In this document: positions 45,992 through 53,532 of the stretch, piece after piece | Layout of the letters: each line of letters opens with the position of its first letter | Position numbering within the stretch: position 1 is the stretch's first letter | Assembly: GCF_004340685.1 (NCBI RefSeq) | Contig: NZ_SLUN01000017.1 | Span: 1-64,000, forward strand | Origin: Hydrogenispora ethanolica | Lineage (GTDB): Bacteria; Bacillota; UBA4882; UBA8346 | Direction of reading: 5' to 3' | DNA: 64,000 bases | The notes under the pieces: generated by a model | Databases searched by the model: none | What the model was told of the DNA's origin: nothing | The model's input: only the letters and a program-made list of their open reading frames with translations | Program-made: the position numbers and the translations under genes

Positions 45992-46467
45992 AGCGGCTTC
46001 CTCCCCAAGTCATGCTGCCGTAGGATCGCTTCCTCATTTTCGCGCATCCGGACGGTCTCTTCCGGAGTTTGGTGATCGAATCCCAGTAAGTGCAGCAATC
46101 CATGAACAGCCAAATAGCATAGCTCGCGCTCAAAAGAGTGCCCGTACTCCGCCGCTTGTTCCTTGGCCTTCTCGACTGAGATGAAAATGTCCCCCAATAA
46201 TTCGGGCGCATCTTCCGGCATTTGCGGCGGCTGATCCTCCGCCACGGTTTCGGCGATGGCGAAAGACAGGACGTCGGTGGGGCGGTCCACTCCGCGATAC
46301 TGCAGATTCAACTCATGGATATAGGGATTATCCGCCAGGATCACGCTGACTTCGGCCTGCGGCTTGCCGTGGCTTTCCAGGCCGAAGTCCAGGACCGAAA
46401 TCAACAAATCCAGCTGGGCTTCGTCCACCGGCAAGGTTTGCTGAATGTCATTTACTAAAGTCGGCAC
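45988..46467 (-). CDS. ybeY: Endoribonuclease YbeY
   Basis: 159 residues. The zinc metalloprotein processes 16S rRNA 3' end and takes part in ribosome quality control. The active-site motif is LAVHGLLHLLGFDHQTPEE (three His). The N-terminal NDIQQTLPVDEAQLDLLISV and VDRPTDVLSFAI are also typical. It starts with GTG inside the 3' end of the yqfF gene (about 20-base overlap), indicating coupling. Confidence 0.96.
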   Translation of the reverse strand: MPTLVNDIQQTLPVDEAQLDLLISVLDFGLESHGKPQAEVSVILADNPYIHELNLQYRGVDRPTDVLSFAIAETVAEDQPPQMPEDAPELLGDIFISVEKAKEQAAEYGHSFERELCYLAVHGLLHLLGFDHQTPEETVRMRENEEAILRQHDLGRKPL

Positions 46468-48658
46468 CGCTCTTCTTCCTCTCGATCTCTTTCAACACAG
46501 TCTCAGGATATTCCACTCGACTATGGAATAACCCTCCAAAAACCTTCAAAAAACTATTTTTCACATTATTCAAATCTTTCAGCGTCAGATCGCACTCGTC
46601 GAACTGGCCGTCGTCCAACCGTTCGCGAATGATCTTTTGAATGAGCGACTCCACTTTGGCCGGAGACGGTTTGGCCAGTGAGCGAACCGCCGCTTCCACC
46701 GAATCGGCCAGCATCACCAGGGCCGCCTCCTTGCTCTGCGGTTTCGGGCCTTCATAGCGGAAATCCTCTTCCATCAGGGCTTCCCGCTCGCCTTGCACGC
46801 TCTCGGTGGCCCGCTTGTAAAAGTAGCGAACCAGGTCGGTCCCGTGATGCTGCTCGATGATCTCGATCAGCTTATCGGGCAAGCCGTGCTCTCGGGCGAT
46901 CTCTGCGCCTTCTTTCACGTGGTAGGTGATGATCAGCGTGCTCAGCGTGGGATTCAGCTTCTCATGGGGATTCTCCTGGCCGAACTGATTCTCCACAAAA
47001 AAGTATGGCCGTTTTATCTTGCCAATATCATGATAATAAGAACCGACCCGCACCCAGAGCGCGTCGGCGCCGATGCCCTCGGCCGCCGCCTCGGCCAGAT
47101 TGCCCACCATGACGCTGTGGTAATAGGTGCCCGGAGCCTCAATCTGCAGGCGGCGCAGCAACGGATGGCCCGGATTCGACAATTCCAGCAGCCGGATGGC
47201 TGAAGTCAGCTTAAATAAATGTTCAATGAAAGGCAGCGAGCCGATGGCCAGCACCGCCGAGAGAATGCCGTTGGCCACGGCGAAAAGGACGATCTCAACG
47301 TTGAAGCTGCTCCGGAACAGCAGATTCAAGGCAATGGCCGTCGCCGCGTTGACCCCCATCAGCACCAGGCCGCTGCGGACCAGATCGCGCTGGCGGCGGA
47401 AATTGAAGACCGCCAGGACCGATACCACGCCGCTGACGAAGTAAAAAACGGTCAGCGCCAGATTCAGCTCCACAATAATTCCGCCGAACAAGCTCAGGAT
47501 CGCGGTCATCGCCAGGGCCAGTTGCGGAGTGACCAAAACGCTCACCAACATGGTGGCGAAGCTTACCGGAGCCAGATACGGCAGCGAGGTATTATCCGCC
47601 AACGACAAAACCTTGATCAATCCGACCACCATCACCAGGAGCAACAACATCAGATAGAGCAGCCGTTCCTGCTTAAAGAGGGCCGGATGAAACTGCATGA
47701 TATAGACCAGACCCAGGATGATCAGTAAGATAAGAAAGAACGACAGGCTCAGGAACACCCGGATCCGGTTCGATTCATCGGTGATCAGATGCAGCTCTTT
47801 CAGCATGCGCAGATCATTTTCGGTGATCACCTGGTTCTTGGCGATCAAGGTTTCGTTTTGGCGGTGGACCACCTCGGGGACTTCCCGGTTGACCCGTTCC
47901 TGCAGGCGGGCGATCTTCGCCTGGTCCAGCACCAGGTTGGGGCGGATCGCGACCTCCAGCAGCTGGGCCAGGACCGGCAGGACCGTCCGGGAGACCGCTT
48001 GTTTCTCCAGCAGCGGCGCCAGCGACGTTCTGACCTTCGCCAGGTCGTTTTCGCCGATCATCTGGTTGGCCTCCAGATCCTGGAGCACCTGATGGGATTT
48101 TTCCTTGACGGTCTGGTAGGCGTCATCGGACAACGCCAACAGATTGCGGACCAAATCCCGGCTGGGCGATTGATAGACGAACTTGGTCAACCGCGCGATG
48201 AGCTGCGCGACGGAATCCGCCACACCCGGCCTGGCGGAGCTTTCCGCCCGTTGGCGTTCCTGATCGATCAATTCAAAAAAGCGGTTCAGCTTATAGGCCG
48301 CGTCATTTCCCACCGAGTTGTCGATCTGGTAATAGGCCGGATCCTGTTTGGCGATCTCCACCGCCCGCTCCCAGGCGTCCGCCCGGGCCAGCTTGGTGGC
48401 TTCAAAGTCCACCACGTCCTTGGGAGCCACGATCTCCTCCTTGCTGACCTGGCCTATTTTGAGGTCAAGCGCCCGGGGGAAAAGATTGATCTGCAACAAG
48501 GTGATGAGCAGCAAAAAACAGACGACCACCAGCAGTCCTTCGCGGACCGACGGGGTTTTCATCACGCCCGCCATTTTGGCGAGGACTTCCAGGGGCGCCG
48601 CCGTCTCATTACCGCGGACTTTCTTCGGGGTCAACCCTTGACTGTCATTGTGTTCCAC
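46448..48658 (-). CDS. yqfF: 7TM-HD family membrane phosphodiesterase YqfF/PgpH
   Basis: 736 residues: an N-terminal helix, a long extracellular domain (to about residue 300), seven membrane helices (about 305-500) and a C-terminal cytoplasmic HD domain (GSYYHDIGKIKRPYFF with HD, then HVKEGAEIAREHGLPD and EQHHGTDLVRYFYK). In Bacillota PgpH degrades cyclic di-AMP. GTG start with AAAGGAG upstream. It follows phoH and is followed by ybeY, as usual. Confidence 0.95.
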   Translation of the reverse strand: MEHNDSQGLTPKKVRGNETAAPLEVLAKMAGVMKTPSVREGLLVVVCFLLLITLLQINLFPRALDLKIGQVSKEEIVAPKDVVDFEATKLARADAWERAVEIAKQDPAYYQIDNSVGNDAAYKLNRFFELIDQERQRAESSARPGVADSVAQLIARLTKFVYQSPSRDLVRNLLALSDDAYQTVKEKSHQVLQDLEANQMIGENDLAKVRTSLAPLLEKQAVSRTVLPVLAQLLEVAIRPNLVLDQAKIARLQERVNREVPEVVHRQNETLIAKNQVITENDLRMLKELHLITDESNRIRVFLSLSFFLILLIILGLVYIMQFHPALFKQERLLYLMLLLLVMVVGLIKVLSLADNTSLPYLAPVSFATMLVSVLVTPQLALAMTAILSLFGGIIVELNLALTVFYFVSGVVSVLAVFNFRRQRDLVRSGLVLMGVNAATAIALNLLFRSSFNVEIVLFAVANGILSAVLAIGSLPFIEHLFKLTSAIRLLELSNPGHPLLRRLQIEAPGTYYHSVMVGNLAEAAAEGIGADALWVRVGSYYHDIGKIKRPYFFVENQFGQENPHEKLNPTLSTLIITYHVKEGAEIAREHGLPDKLIEIIEQHHGTDLVRYFYKRATESVQGEREALMEEDFRYEGPKPQSKEAALVMLADSVEAAVRSLAKPSPAKVESLIQKIIRERLDDGQFDECDLTLKDLNNVKNSFLKVFGGLFHSRVEYPETVLKEIERKKSGADFSK

Positions 48659-48672
48659 GCGAGCCGTCTCCT

Positions 48673-49635
48673 TTACTTGTCCAGCGCATCATAGCGCTGG
48701 TAGGCCCTGATGATCCGCTGCACCAACTCATGGCGGACCACATCGCGATCACTCAGCATCACCACGGCGATGCCGGAAACTCCGGCAAAGATCTCGGCCA
48801 CATCGGCCAGGCCCGACCGCACGCCGCGCGGCAGGTCCACCTGGGTGATATCGCCGGTCACCACCGCTTTGGAACCGAATCCCAGACGGGTCAGGAACAT
48901 CTTCATCTGCTCGGGCGTGGTATTTTGGGCCTCGTCCAAGATGATGAACGAGTCATCCAAGGTCCGGCCACGCATATACGCCAGCGGAGCAATCTCGATC
49001 ACGCCCCGCTCAAAATGTTTCTGAAAAAGATCGACCCCCATGATGTCATATAATGAATCATACAGCGGCCGCAGGTACGGATCGACCTTTTCCTGCAGAT
49101 CGCCGGGGAGAAAACCCAATTTTTCGCCGGCTTCCACCGCCGGCCGGGTCAGGATGATCCGGTTGACCTCCTTGGCCTGGAGCGCCGCCACGGCCAGGGC
49201 CACGGCCAGATAGGTTTTGCCGGTTCCGGCCGGCCCGATGCCGAAGCTCAGCGTGTGATGGCGCACGGCTTCCACATATTGCTGCTGGCCGATGGTCCGC
49301 GGAAAAAGCTTCTTGCCCCGGGCGGTGACCGCCACGATGTTTTGGGTGAGGGAAGCCACTTTGGCCAGCTGATCTTCCTTGGCGAGGCTGATCATATAGG
49401 TGATCTCCGCCGGGCCGGGATGGTTGCCTTGCTGCAGTTGTTCGCCGATGATCGCGAAGATGGCGGCGGCCCGCTCCACCCCAGGCGCCGCGCCGGACAG
49501 GACCAATTCATTGCCGCGGGAAAAAATTTCGATCCCCAGCCCCGCGCCGACCAACCGCAGATGCTCCTCGAGTTTGCCGATAATTTGCGGGGCGAAACGG
49601 GGTTCAAGCGCCAGTTTCAACTCTTGATTATTCAA
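48673..49635 (-). CDS. phoH: PhoH-like ATPase
   Basis: 320 residues. The P-loop is LSFGIGPAGTGKTYLAVALA, Walker B is SFIILDEAQNTTPEQMKMFL and the sensor region is TGDITQVDLPRGVRSGL. A small N-terminal domain (residues 1-75) resembles a KH-like fold. PhoH proteins are RNA-associated ATPases of unclear physiological role. It lies between yqfD and yqfF in the sporulation-linked cluster. Confidence 0.95.
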   Translation of the reverse strand: MNNQELKLALEPRFAPQIIGKLEEHLRLVGAGLGIEIFSRGNELVLSGAAPGVERAAAIFAIIGEQLQQGNHPGPAEITYMISLAKEDQLAKVASLTQNIVAVTARGKKLFPRTIGQQQYVEAVRHHTLSFGIGPAGTGKTYLAVALAVAALQAKEVNRIILTRPAVEAGEKLGFLPGDLQEKVDPYLRPLYDSLYDIMGVDLFQKHFERGVIEIAPLAYMRGRTLDDSFIILDEAQNTTPEQMKMFLTRLGFGSKAVVTGDITQVDLPRGVRSGLADVAEIFAGVSGIAVVMLSDRDVVRHELVQRIIRAYQRYDALDK

Positions 49636-49665
49636 ATAGCTGCGAGTACTCCTTCAATTAAAATG

Positions 49666-50877
49666 TCAATTTGGCGATTCCGGAGGCTGATCTTTCAACG
49701 GAGCGATCAGGGCGATATCCTGAATGCTTTCGTAGGTGACGATCAATTTCAGGAAGTTGCCCTCCGTCGACCAGTGGACGGTCCGTTTGCCGCCCCGGCC
49801 CGGCAGATACTTGCGGCGTTCCGCCGCTTCGCGCAGCGCGGCCGCCTTCAGCTCCGCCGGGGTCCGGACCACCTTCACCCAACGGGCCGCCTGCCAGGTA
49901 TCTTTAATGATTTCTACAACCAAAGCCGGATTCCTGCCTTGATAAAGTCTCTTTTGCCACCGGGTCCAGGAATAATTGGCAACCGGCCGCTTTCCCAGCC
50001 GGAACAGGGGCCAGAGCCGTTTGCCCACCCGGAGGCTGTAAGCGGTCAGCCGCTCCCGTTCCGGCAGGGCCCGCCAGCAGAGGCGCGGTTCGGTCACTTC
50101 GATATCCTGCCAGACCCGGGCCTCCACGATCCCGTTGGCCGGTACCGGTATTTTTACCAATTCACCGCTCGCTTTATCACTCTGCCATTCGATGCCGCTG
50201 ATCAGCAGGTCGCCCGGGGCGACGGTATCCCCTTCTTTCACCGCCGAGGTGCCCCGGATGACCGCCACTTTGGTGACCAGCCCGTCGCGGCCGGCGATCA
50301 GATCGTAGCTGCTCCGGGCCGGCGGCGGCACTTTCCGCTTGACCACCGTGACGTCGGCCACCACGCCGCGCAGATTGAGCCCGAACCAGACCGCCTGCGG
50401 CATTTCCAGCATCACTTCCCGTTCGACCATGGTCTTGCGGGTCAGCAGGCTCCGGCGGGTCACTCCCGGCTTGACCCCCAGCTTGGCCAAGGTGGTGAAC
50501 AGTTGTTGGCGGTCGGCCCCCTCAAATCCCTCCACCCGGATCACCAGGACCAAGGTGGACAGGTAGATTAACCCTCCCACGAACAGCACCGAGCCCAGCA
50601 GGAAGGTCCGGCGCCGCCGCATTTTTCGCCAGCTGAAAGGCCAGCCCCGCTTGCGGTGCAGCCGCACCGTGGCCTGGGAGCGCCGGGCGTATTCGCGGAT
50701 GCGCCGGAAGCCGTGAGCCCGCAGCTTGACATGGAGCACGTCGGGGCCGACCCGTTTCACATCCCAGAGCACCAGCCCGGAATTGGTGGCCAAGTTGATG
50801 AATTTCTCCAGATGCGGGCCGCGGACCAGGATCTCCACATAACCGAGAAGCCAGGAGACGATCCGGTTCAAAAGCAT
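49666..50877 (-). CDS. yqfD: Sporulation protein YqfD
   Basis: 403 residues. Short cytoplasmic start, one membrane helix (FLLGSVLFVGGLIYLSTLVL, near residues 90-110) and a large exported part that belongs to the YqfD family, with GVKPGVTRRSLLTRKTMVER and VEREVMLEMPQAVWFGLNLR. YqfD is expressed in the mother cell in B. subtilis and is broadly conserved in spore formers. It follows yqfC by 5 bases. Confidence 0.93.
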   Translation of the reverse strand: MLLNRIVSWLLGYVEILVRGPHLEKFINLATNSGLVLWDVKRVGPDVLHVKLRAHGFRRIREYARRSQATVRLHRKRGWPFSWRKMRRRRTFLLGSVLFVGGLIYLSTLVLVIRVEGFEGADRQQLFTTLAKLGVKPGVTRRSLLTRKTMVEREVMLEMPQAVWFGLNLRGVVADVTVVKRKVPPPARSSYDLIAGRDGLVTKVAVIRGTSAVKEGDTVAPGDLLISGIEWQSDKASGELVKIPVPANGIVEARVWQDIEVTEPRLCWRALPERERLTAYSLRVGKRLWPLFRLGKRPVANYSWTRWQKRLYQGRNPALVVEIIKDTWQAARWVKVVRTPAELKAAALREAAERRKYLPGRGGKRTVHWSTEGNFLKLIVTYESIQDIALIAPLKDQPPESPN

Positions 50878-50882
50878 CCGCG

Positions 50883-51167
50883 CTACCTCCAGTCCACCAA
50901 GTCGAGCTGCGCGATCCGGCCCTGGATGATGACCTCGTCCTTCACCGCCGAGACCAGGGTCAGATTCTCGCCCGCGATCCGCAGCTCGCCCAGTTTGGTA
51001 TTGACCCGGACCACCCGCGTGTCATACTCGATGACGCCGCGGTGGTTCTCAATGATCGCGCTCCGGTTGGCGCTCAATACGATCCGCGGCCAGTCGGCCA
51101 CGGTATCCAGCGGTATATCCAAAAACTCCATTAACTTGTGTCCGATGGGACTCTTCTTCTCCGGCAC
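50883..51167 (-). CDS. yqfC: Sporulation protein YqfC
   Basis: 94 residues of the YabP/YqfC family: EFLDIPLDTVADWPRIVLSA, NHRGVIEYDTRVVRVNTKLG, and a C-terminal beta-rich part (VSAVKDEVIIQGRIAQLDLV). It starts at GTG 51167, with GGGGGG upstream. It heads the yqfC-yqfD-phoH-yqfF-ybeY-dgkA-cdd-GNAT-era operon. Confidence 0.93.
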   Translation of the reverse strand: MPEKKSPIGHKLMEFLDIPLDTVADWPRIVLSANRSAIIENHRGVIEYDTRVVRVNTKLGELRIAGENLTLVSAVKDEVIIQGRIAQLDLVDWR

Positions 51168-51346
51168 GGCAATCCCCCCTATTATGTTGTATGCGGCGAG
51201 GGGTGGATTTTATTAATCCGGTAGTTAAGTGTAGCCTTTTTCCGGTCCGGCCCGCCGTTCCTAAATCCTTTGCAGAGAAGTTCCCGGAAAAGGTTAGTTT
51301 TTTGTTAATTGTTTGTTATATTCTGCTTATATGGAGATCAAGGCAA
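51168..51346. other. Divergent control region of yqfC and the porin-like gene
   Basis: An AT-rich gap of about 180 bases before the porin promoter; the leftward promoter of the yqfC operon should lie here, perhaps mother-cell specific, but I could not mark it with confidence. Confidence 0.4.
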
Positions 51347-51375
51347 TTGACAACCGGGATGTCTAGTGGTAATTT
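51347..51375 (+). promoter_or_regulatory. Candidate promoter of the porin-like gene
   Basis: A consensus TTGACA at 51347-51352 and a weak TAATTT at 51370-51375 with a 17-base spacer, leaving a leader of about 100 bases to the ATG. The -10 matches only partly. Confidence 0.45.
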
Positions 51376-51481
51376 TAGGTTTGTGTAACAACTTGAGGAG
51401 AAAACTGAGACAACTCCTCCGGTACGCGTTACAGAGAATCGGTATCGAAAAGATACCAAAAAAATTAAGGAGGAAGAAAGA

Positions 51482-52396
51482 ATGAAAAAACTGCTCGTTG
51501 CTTTACTCTCCCTGGTTCTGGTTTTTGCAGTTGTGGCCAGCGTCTCCGCTGCCGCGCCGACCGTCACCGGTTTGCTTCAATATGAAGCCCATGAAGACAC
51601 CGGTACAACCGATGCTGAAAAGGTGGATGCTCGTATTTTCTTCAATGGTAGTATTAATGACGCGACCAATTATACCGTATCGCTTCAATATGCTGATACG
51701 GCTGCGAATGGCGCTAATGTCAAAGTCCGTGAAGCATTTGCTACTTATAAGACAGGTTTGGGTAATTTCTCCCTTGGTAAAATTCGCATTACCCCGAGCA
51801 TCATCGACTTGTTAGGTGGAGTTTCTCCTCTAGCCGGTGATGTCGACGGAATTACCGCTGCTCAAGTAGTTGTTAAATACGCTTATTCCTTCGATGATAA
51901 TACTAACGTATGGTTAGCTGTAGTCCCGGCCGATTCTAGCCAAAGTGCTACCAGCAAAGTTGAGGCTGGAGCTTTTGTTGCACAACTTAATACCAAAGCT
52001 TCCATCTTCGACTTGGGTCTGAATTATCAATATGAAGGTGAAGGCGATGCGGGTTATGCTTTCCAGGCCAGCACCACTTTGTTCGATTCCTTGAAGCTCT
52101 GGACCGAACTGGGCAGAGTTGCCGATCAAACCGAAGCCGCTTCTTCTGATGCTAAGACTGCCTATTATGTTGGCGCCGCTTACACTATTGGAAAATTAAC
52201 TCTGGAGTACGAAGAACAGTTCAACGATGATTTCAAATACAATGCTACATTCAGTGGAAAAGGTAAACACTGGGGTTCCAAAGTTAGCTACGCTGTAAAT
52301 GATAACCTGACCCTGGAACTTTACCACAGCCCCAATTACGCTATTGGCGGCTTCGACAACAGCAAAAACTTCGCCAAAGCAGTTATCAGCTTCTAA
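51482..52396 (+). CDS. Porin-like outer-membrane beta-barrel protein
   Basis: 304 residues. A signal peptide (MKKLLVALLSLVLVFAVVAS, cleavage near VSA-AA) is followed by alternating polar/hydrophobic strands throughout, such as NYTVSLQYADTAANGANVKV, FATYKTGLGNFSLGKIRI and LTLEYEEQFNDDFKYN, and the chain ends in Phe (KAVISF). C-terminal aromatic residues on the last strand are the signal read by BAM-type machinery. It resembles short trimeric porins or OprB-like barrels in form but I cannot assign a family. AGGAGG precedes the ATG; GC content and codon use appear more AT-rich than its neighbours. It suggests an outer membrane. Confidence 0.8.
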   Translation: MKKLLVALLSLVLVFAVVASVSAAAPTVTGLLQYEAHEDTGTTDAEKVDARIFFNGSINDATNYTVSLQYADTAANGANVKVREAFATYKTGLGNFSLGKIRITPSIIDLLGGVSPLAGDVDGITAAQVVVKYAYSFDDNTNVWLAVVPADSSQSATSKVEAGAFVAQLNTKASIFDLGLNYQYEGEGDAGYAFQASTTLFDSLKLWTELGRVADQTEAASSDAKTAYYVGAAYTIGKLTLEYEEQFNDDFKYNATFSGKGKHWGSKVSYAVNDNLTLELYHSPNYAIGGFDNSKNFAKAVISF

Positions 52397-52413
52397 GAAA
52401 TACTGTCCTACAT

Positions 52414-52439
52414 AAAAGCCACCTCTCGGGGTGGCTTTT
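52414..52439 (+). terminator. Terminator of the porin-like gene
   Basis: AAAAGCCACC and GGTGGCTTTT form a 10-bp stem with a 6-base loop, followed by a long T-rich run, 18 bases past the stop. Confidence 0.93.
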
Positions 52440-52460
52440 ATTTTTTCCACTCCCTTACAT

Positions 52461-52518
52461 CTGATCTGTCTATCTAACCCCACCAACTTGCTAAACTCTT
52501 TCTGGAGGCAACTCCACC
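52461..52518 (-). pseudogene. Decayed duplicate of the dnaB 3' end
   Basis: On the minus strand, 52518-52461 encode LQKEFSKLVGLDRQIRC, against the true dnaB end LFQKEFSKFVGLDRQHQI (53599-53539). The bases align over roughly 58 positions with about 75 percent identity, same orientation. It lies about 1.08 kb beyond the real 3' end, so the two form direct repeats around the intervening DnaA-box array. Confidence 0.75.
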
Positions 52519-52532
52519 AAGCTACCAAGCCG

Positions 52533-52641
52533 ATTTTCCTCTCTCTTCGCTCTCTCCGAATCGGAGAGAGTAACCATCATTCTTCGGCAGCCTAAAAGCT
52601 TTTCGACTATGGAGCCCGGTGGTTCCCCTTCCCGATTTAGG
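52533..52641. repeat. Block R2, homolog of R1
   Basis: About 109 bases similar to 25132-25242: TTTTCCTCTCTCTTCGCTCT, the hairpin CTCTCTCCGAATCGGAGAGAG and an end in CCCGATTTAGG (52631-52641). The last 11 bases correspond to the target-site repeat of MITE copy A, so this copy is an unoccupied site. Confidence 0.78.
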
Positions 52642-52689
52642 CCATAGGTTGAGGGGGTGAAATAGATCTTTTTACGAATCACGGATCTC

Positions 52690-53016
52690 TTTCGGCGGCT
52701 GAAAGAGCTCTTTCAATCGCTCAAGGAGCTCTTTTTGTGGAAAAAGAGTTCTCTCAATCGGTCAGCAAGCTCTTTTTGTGGATAAGCAAGCTCTTTTTGT
52801 GAATAAATGAGCTCGCTCAGTCGTCGAGCGAACTCTTTTTGTGGATAAGCGAGCTCGTTTTGTGAATGAACAAGCTCTTTTTCGGGAAAATGAGCTCGCT
52901 CAGTCGCCCAGCAAGCTCTTTTTGTGGATAAGCGAGCTGGTTTTGTGAATAAGTAAGCTATTTTTGTGGATAAACGGTATCGTTGAATGGGGTTAATGAA
53001 TTTTGGCTGTGGATAA
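52690..53016. repeat. Repeat array 2: 21-bp units with DnaA-box-like sites, downstream of dnaB
   Basis: Same 21-bp family as array 1 (TTTTTGTGGATAAGCAAGCTC, TTTTTGTGAATAAATGAGCTC, CTCAGTCGCCCAGCAAGCTCT). Exact TGTGGATAA (complement TTATCCACA) occurs at 52777, 52840, 52923, 52965 and 53008, TGTGAATAA at 52798 and 52944, and TGTGGAAAA at 52736, eight sites in 280 bases, all one orientation and mostly at multiples of 21 bp. The minus-strand open frame (53078-52713) is a consequence of the repeat. Confidence 0.9.
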
Positions 53017-53029
53017 GTCGGGGAAGCCC

Positions 53030-53118
53030 CGGTAAAACAAGGTCCCATCTCTTCGCTTCCTTGAGCCGCTTGCTTCATAGAGAGGGAAAGGCACTATAGT
53101 TGCTACTGGCTTCCGGGT
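53030..53118. repeat. Direct repeat D, copy 1
   Basis: Starts CCCCGGTAAAACAAGGTCCC and includes CTTGCTTCATAGAGAGG and AGTTGCTACTGGCTTCCGGG; it recurs as copy 2 at about 53438-53518 with a 20-base deletion in the copy. Confidence 0.7.
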
Positions 53119-53237
53119 AACTCAAGGGGTGAGTTCCGAGGGCCCAAAACCAGACTCTCCCCTGAGTTTCACTTGCATCAGGCGATTCGGAAGATTTTGG
53201 TTGCACACGGAAAGTCCCTTTCGTAAGCTCGCTCGAT

Positions 53238-53361
53238 GCAGCCCTCATCCCCAGCCCTTCTCCCGGCATCGGCCGGGAGAAGGGTATCGAAGACCGTTCT
53301 TGCCAATCCATTCCCAAAACCCTCTACCGGCCTTTGACGAGAGAGGGGGGGTGAGGGCTGC
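53238..53361. repeat. Palindromic element, 124 bp
   Basis: Terminal inverted repeats GCAGCCCTCATCCCC and GGGGGGTGAGGGCTGC bound a 124-bp segment with a strong internal hairpin (CCCTTCTCCCGG-CATC-GGCCGGGAGAAGGG). CTCGA occurs on both sides (53232-53236 and 53362-53366), a possible target duplication. It looks like a MITE or REP-type element. Confidence 0.65.
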
Positions 53362-53437
53362 CTCGAACGGGATAAGTTTGAAGTTCAGTAGCGAGGGGGA
53401 CCATGTTTGACTGAGCTTTTTGTTTCAAAGTTTCATA

Positions 53438-53518
53438 AACCCGGTAAATCAAGGTTCCCCTCTCGCTTGCTTCAAAGGAGGAACGACACGATTGTTGCTA
53501 CTGCCGTTCGGGCCCGGG
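53438..53518. repeat. Direct repeat D, copy 2
   Basis: CCCGGTAAATCAAGGTTCCC, GCTTGCTTCAAAGGAGG and TGTTGCTACTGCCGTTCGGG; see copy 1. It ends close to the 3' end of dnaB (53533). With the array, block R2 and the palindrome it fills the 1.1-kb gap; no gene is evident in the gap. Confidence 0.7.
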
Positions 53519-53532
53519 GTCACGATGTTAAC

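Noticed and set aside
52196-52528. 110-codon minus-strand open frame over the porin 3' end
   Set aside because: It is antisense to the porin and merely extends through the decayed dnaB copy; it was used only to recognise that copy.
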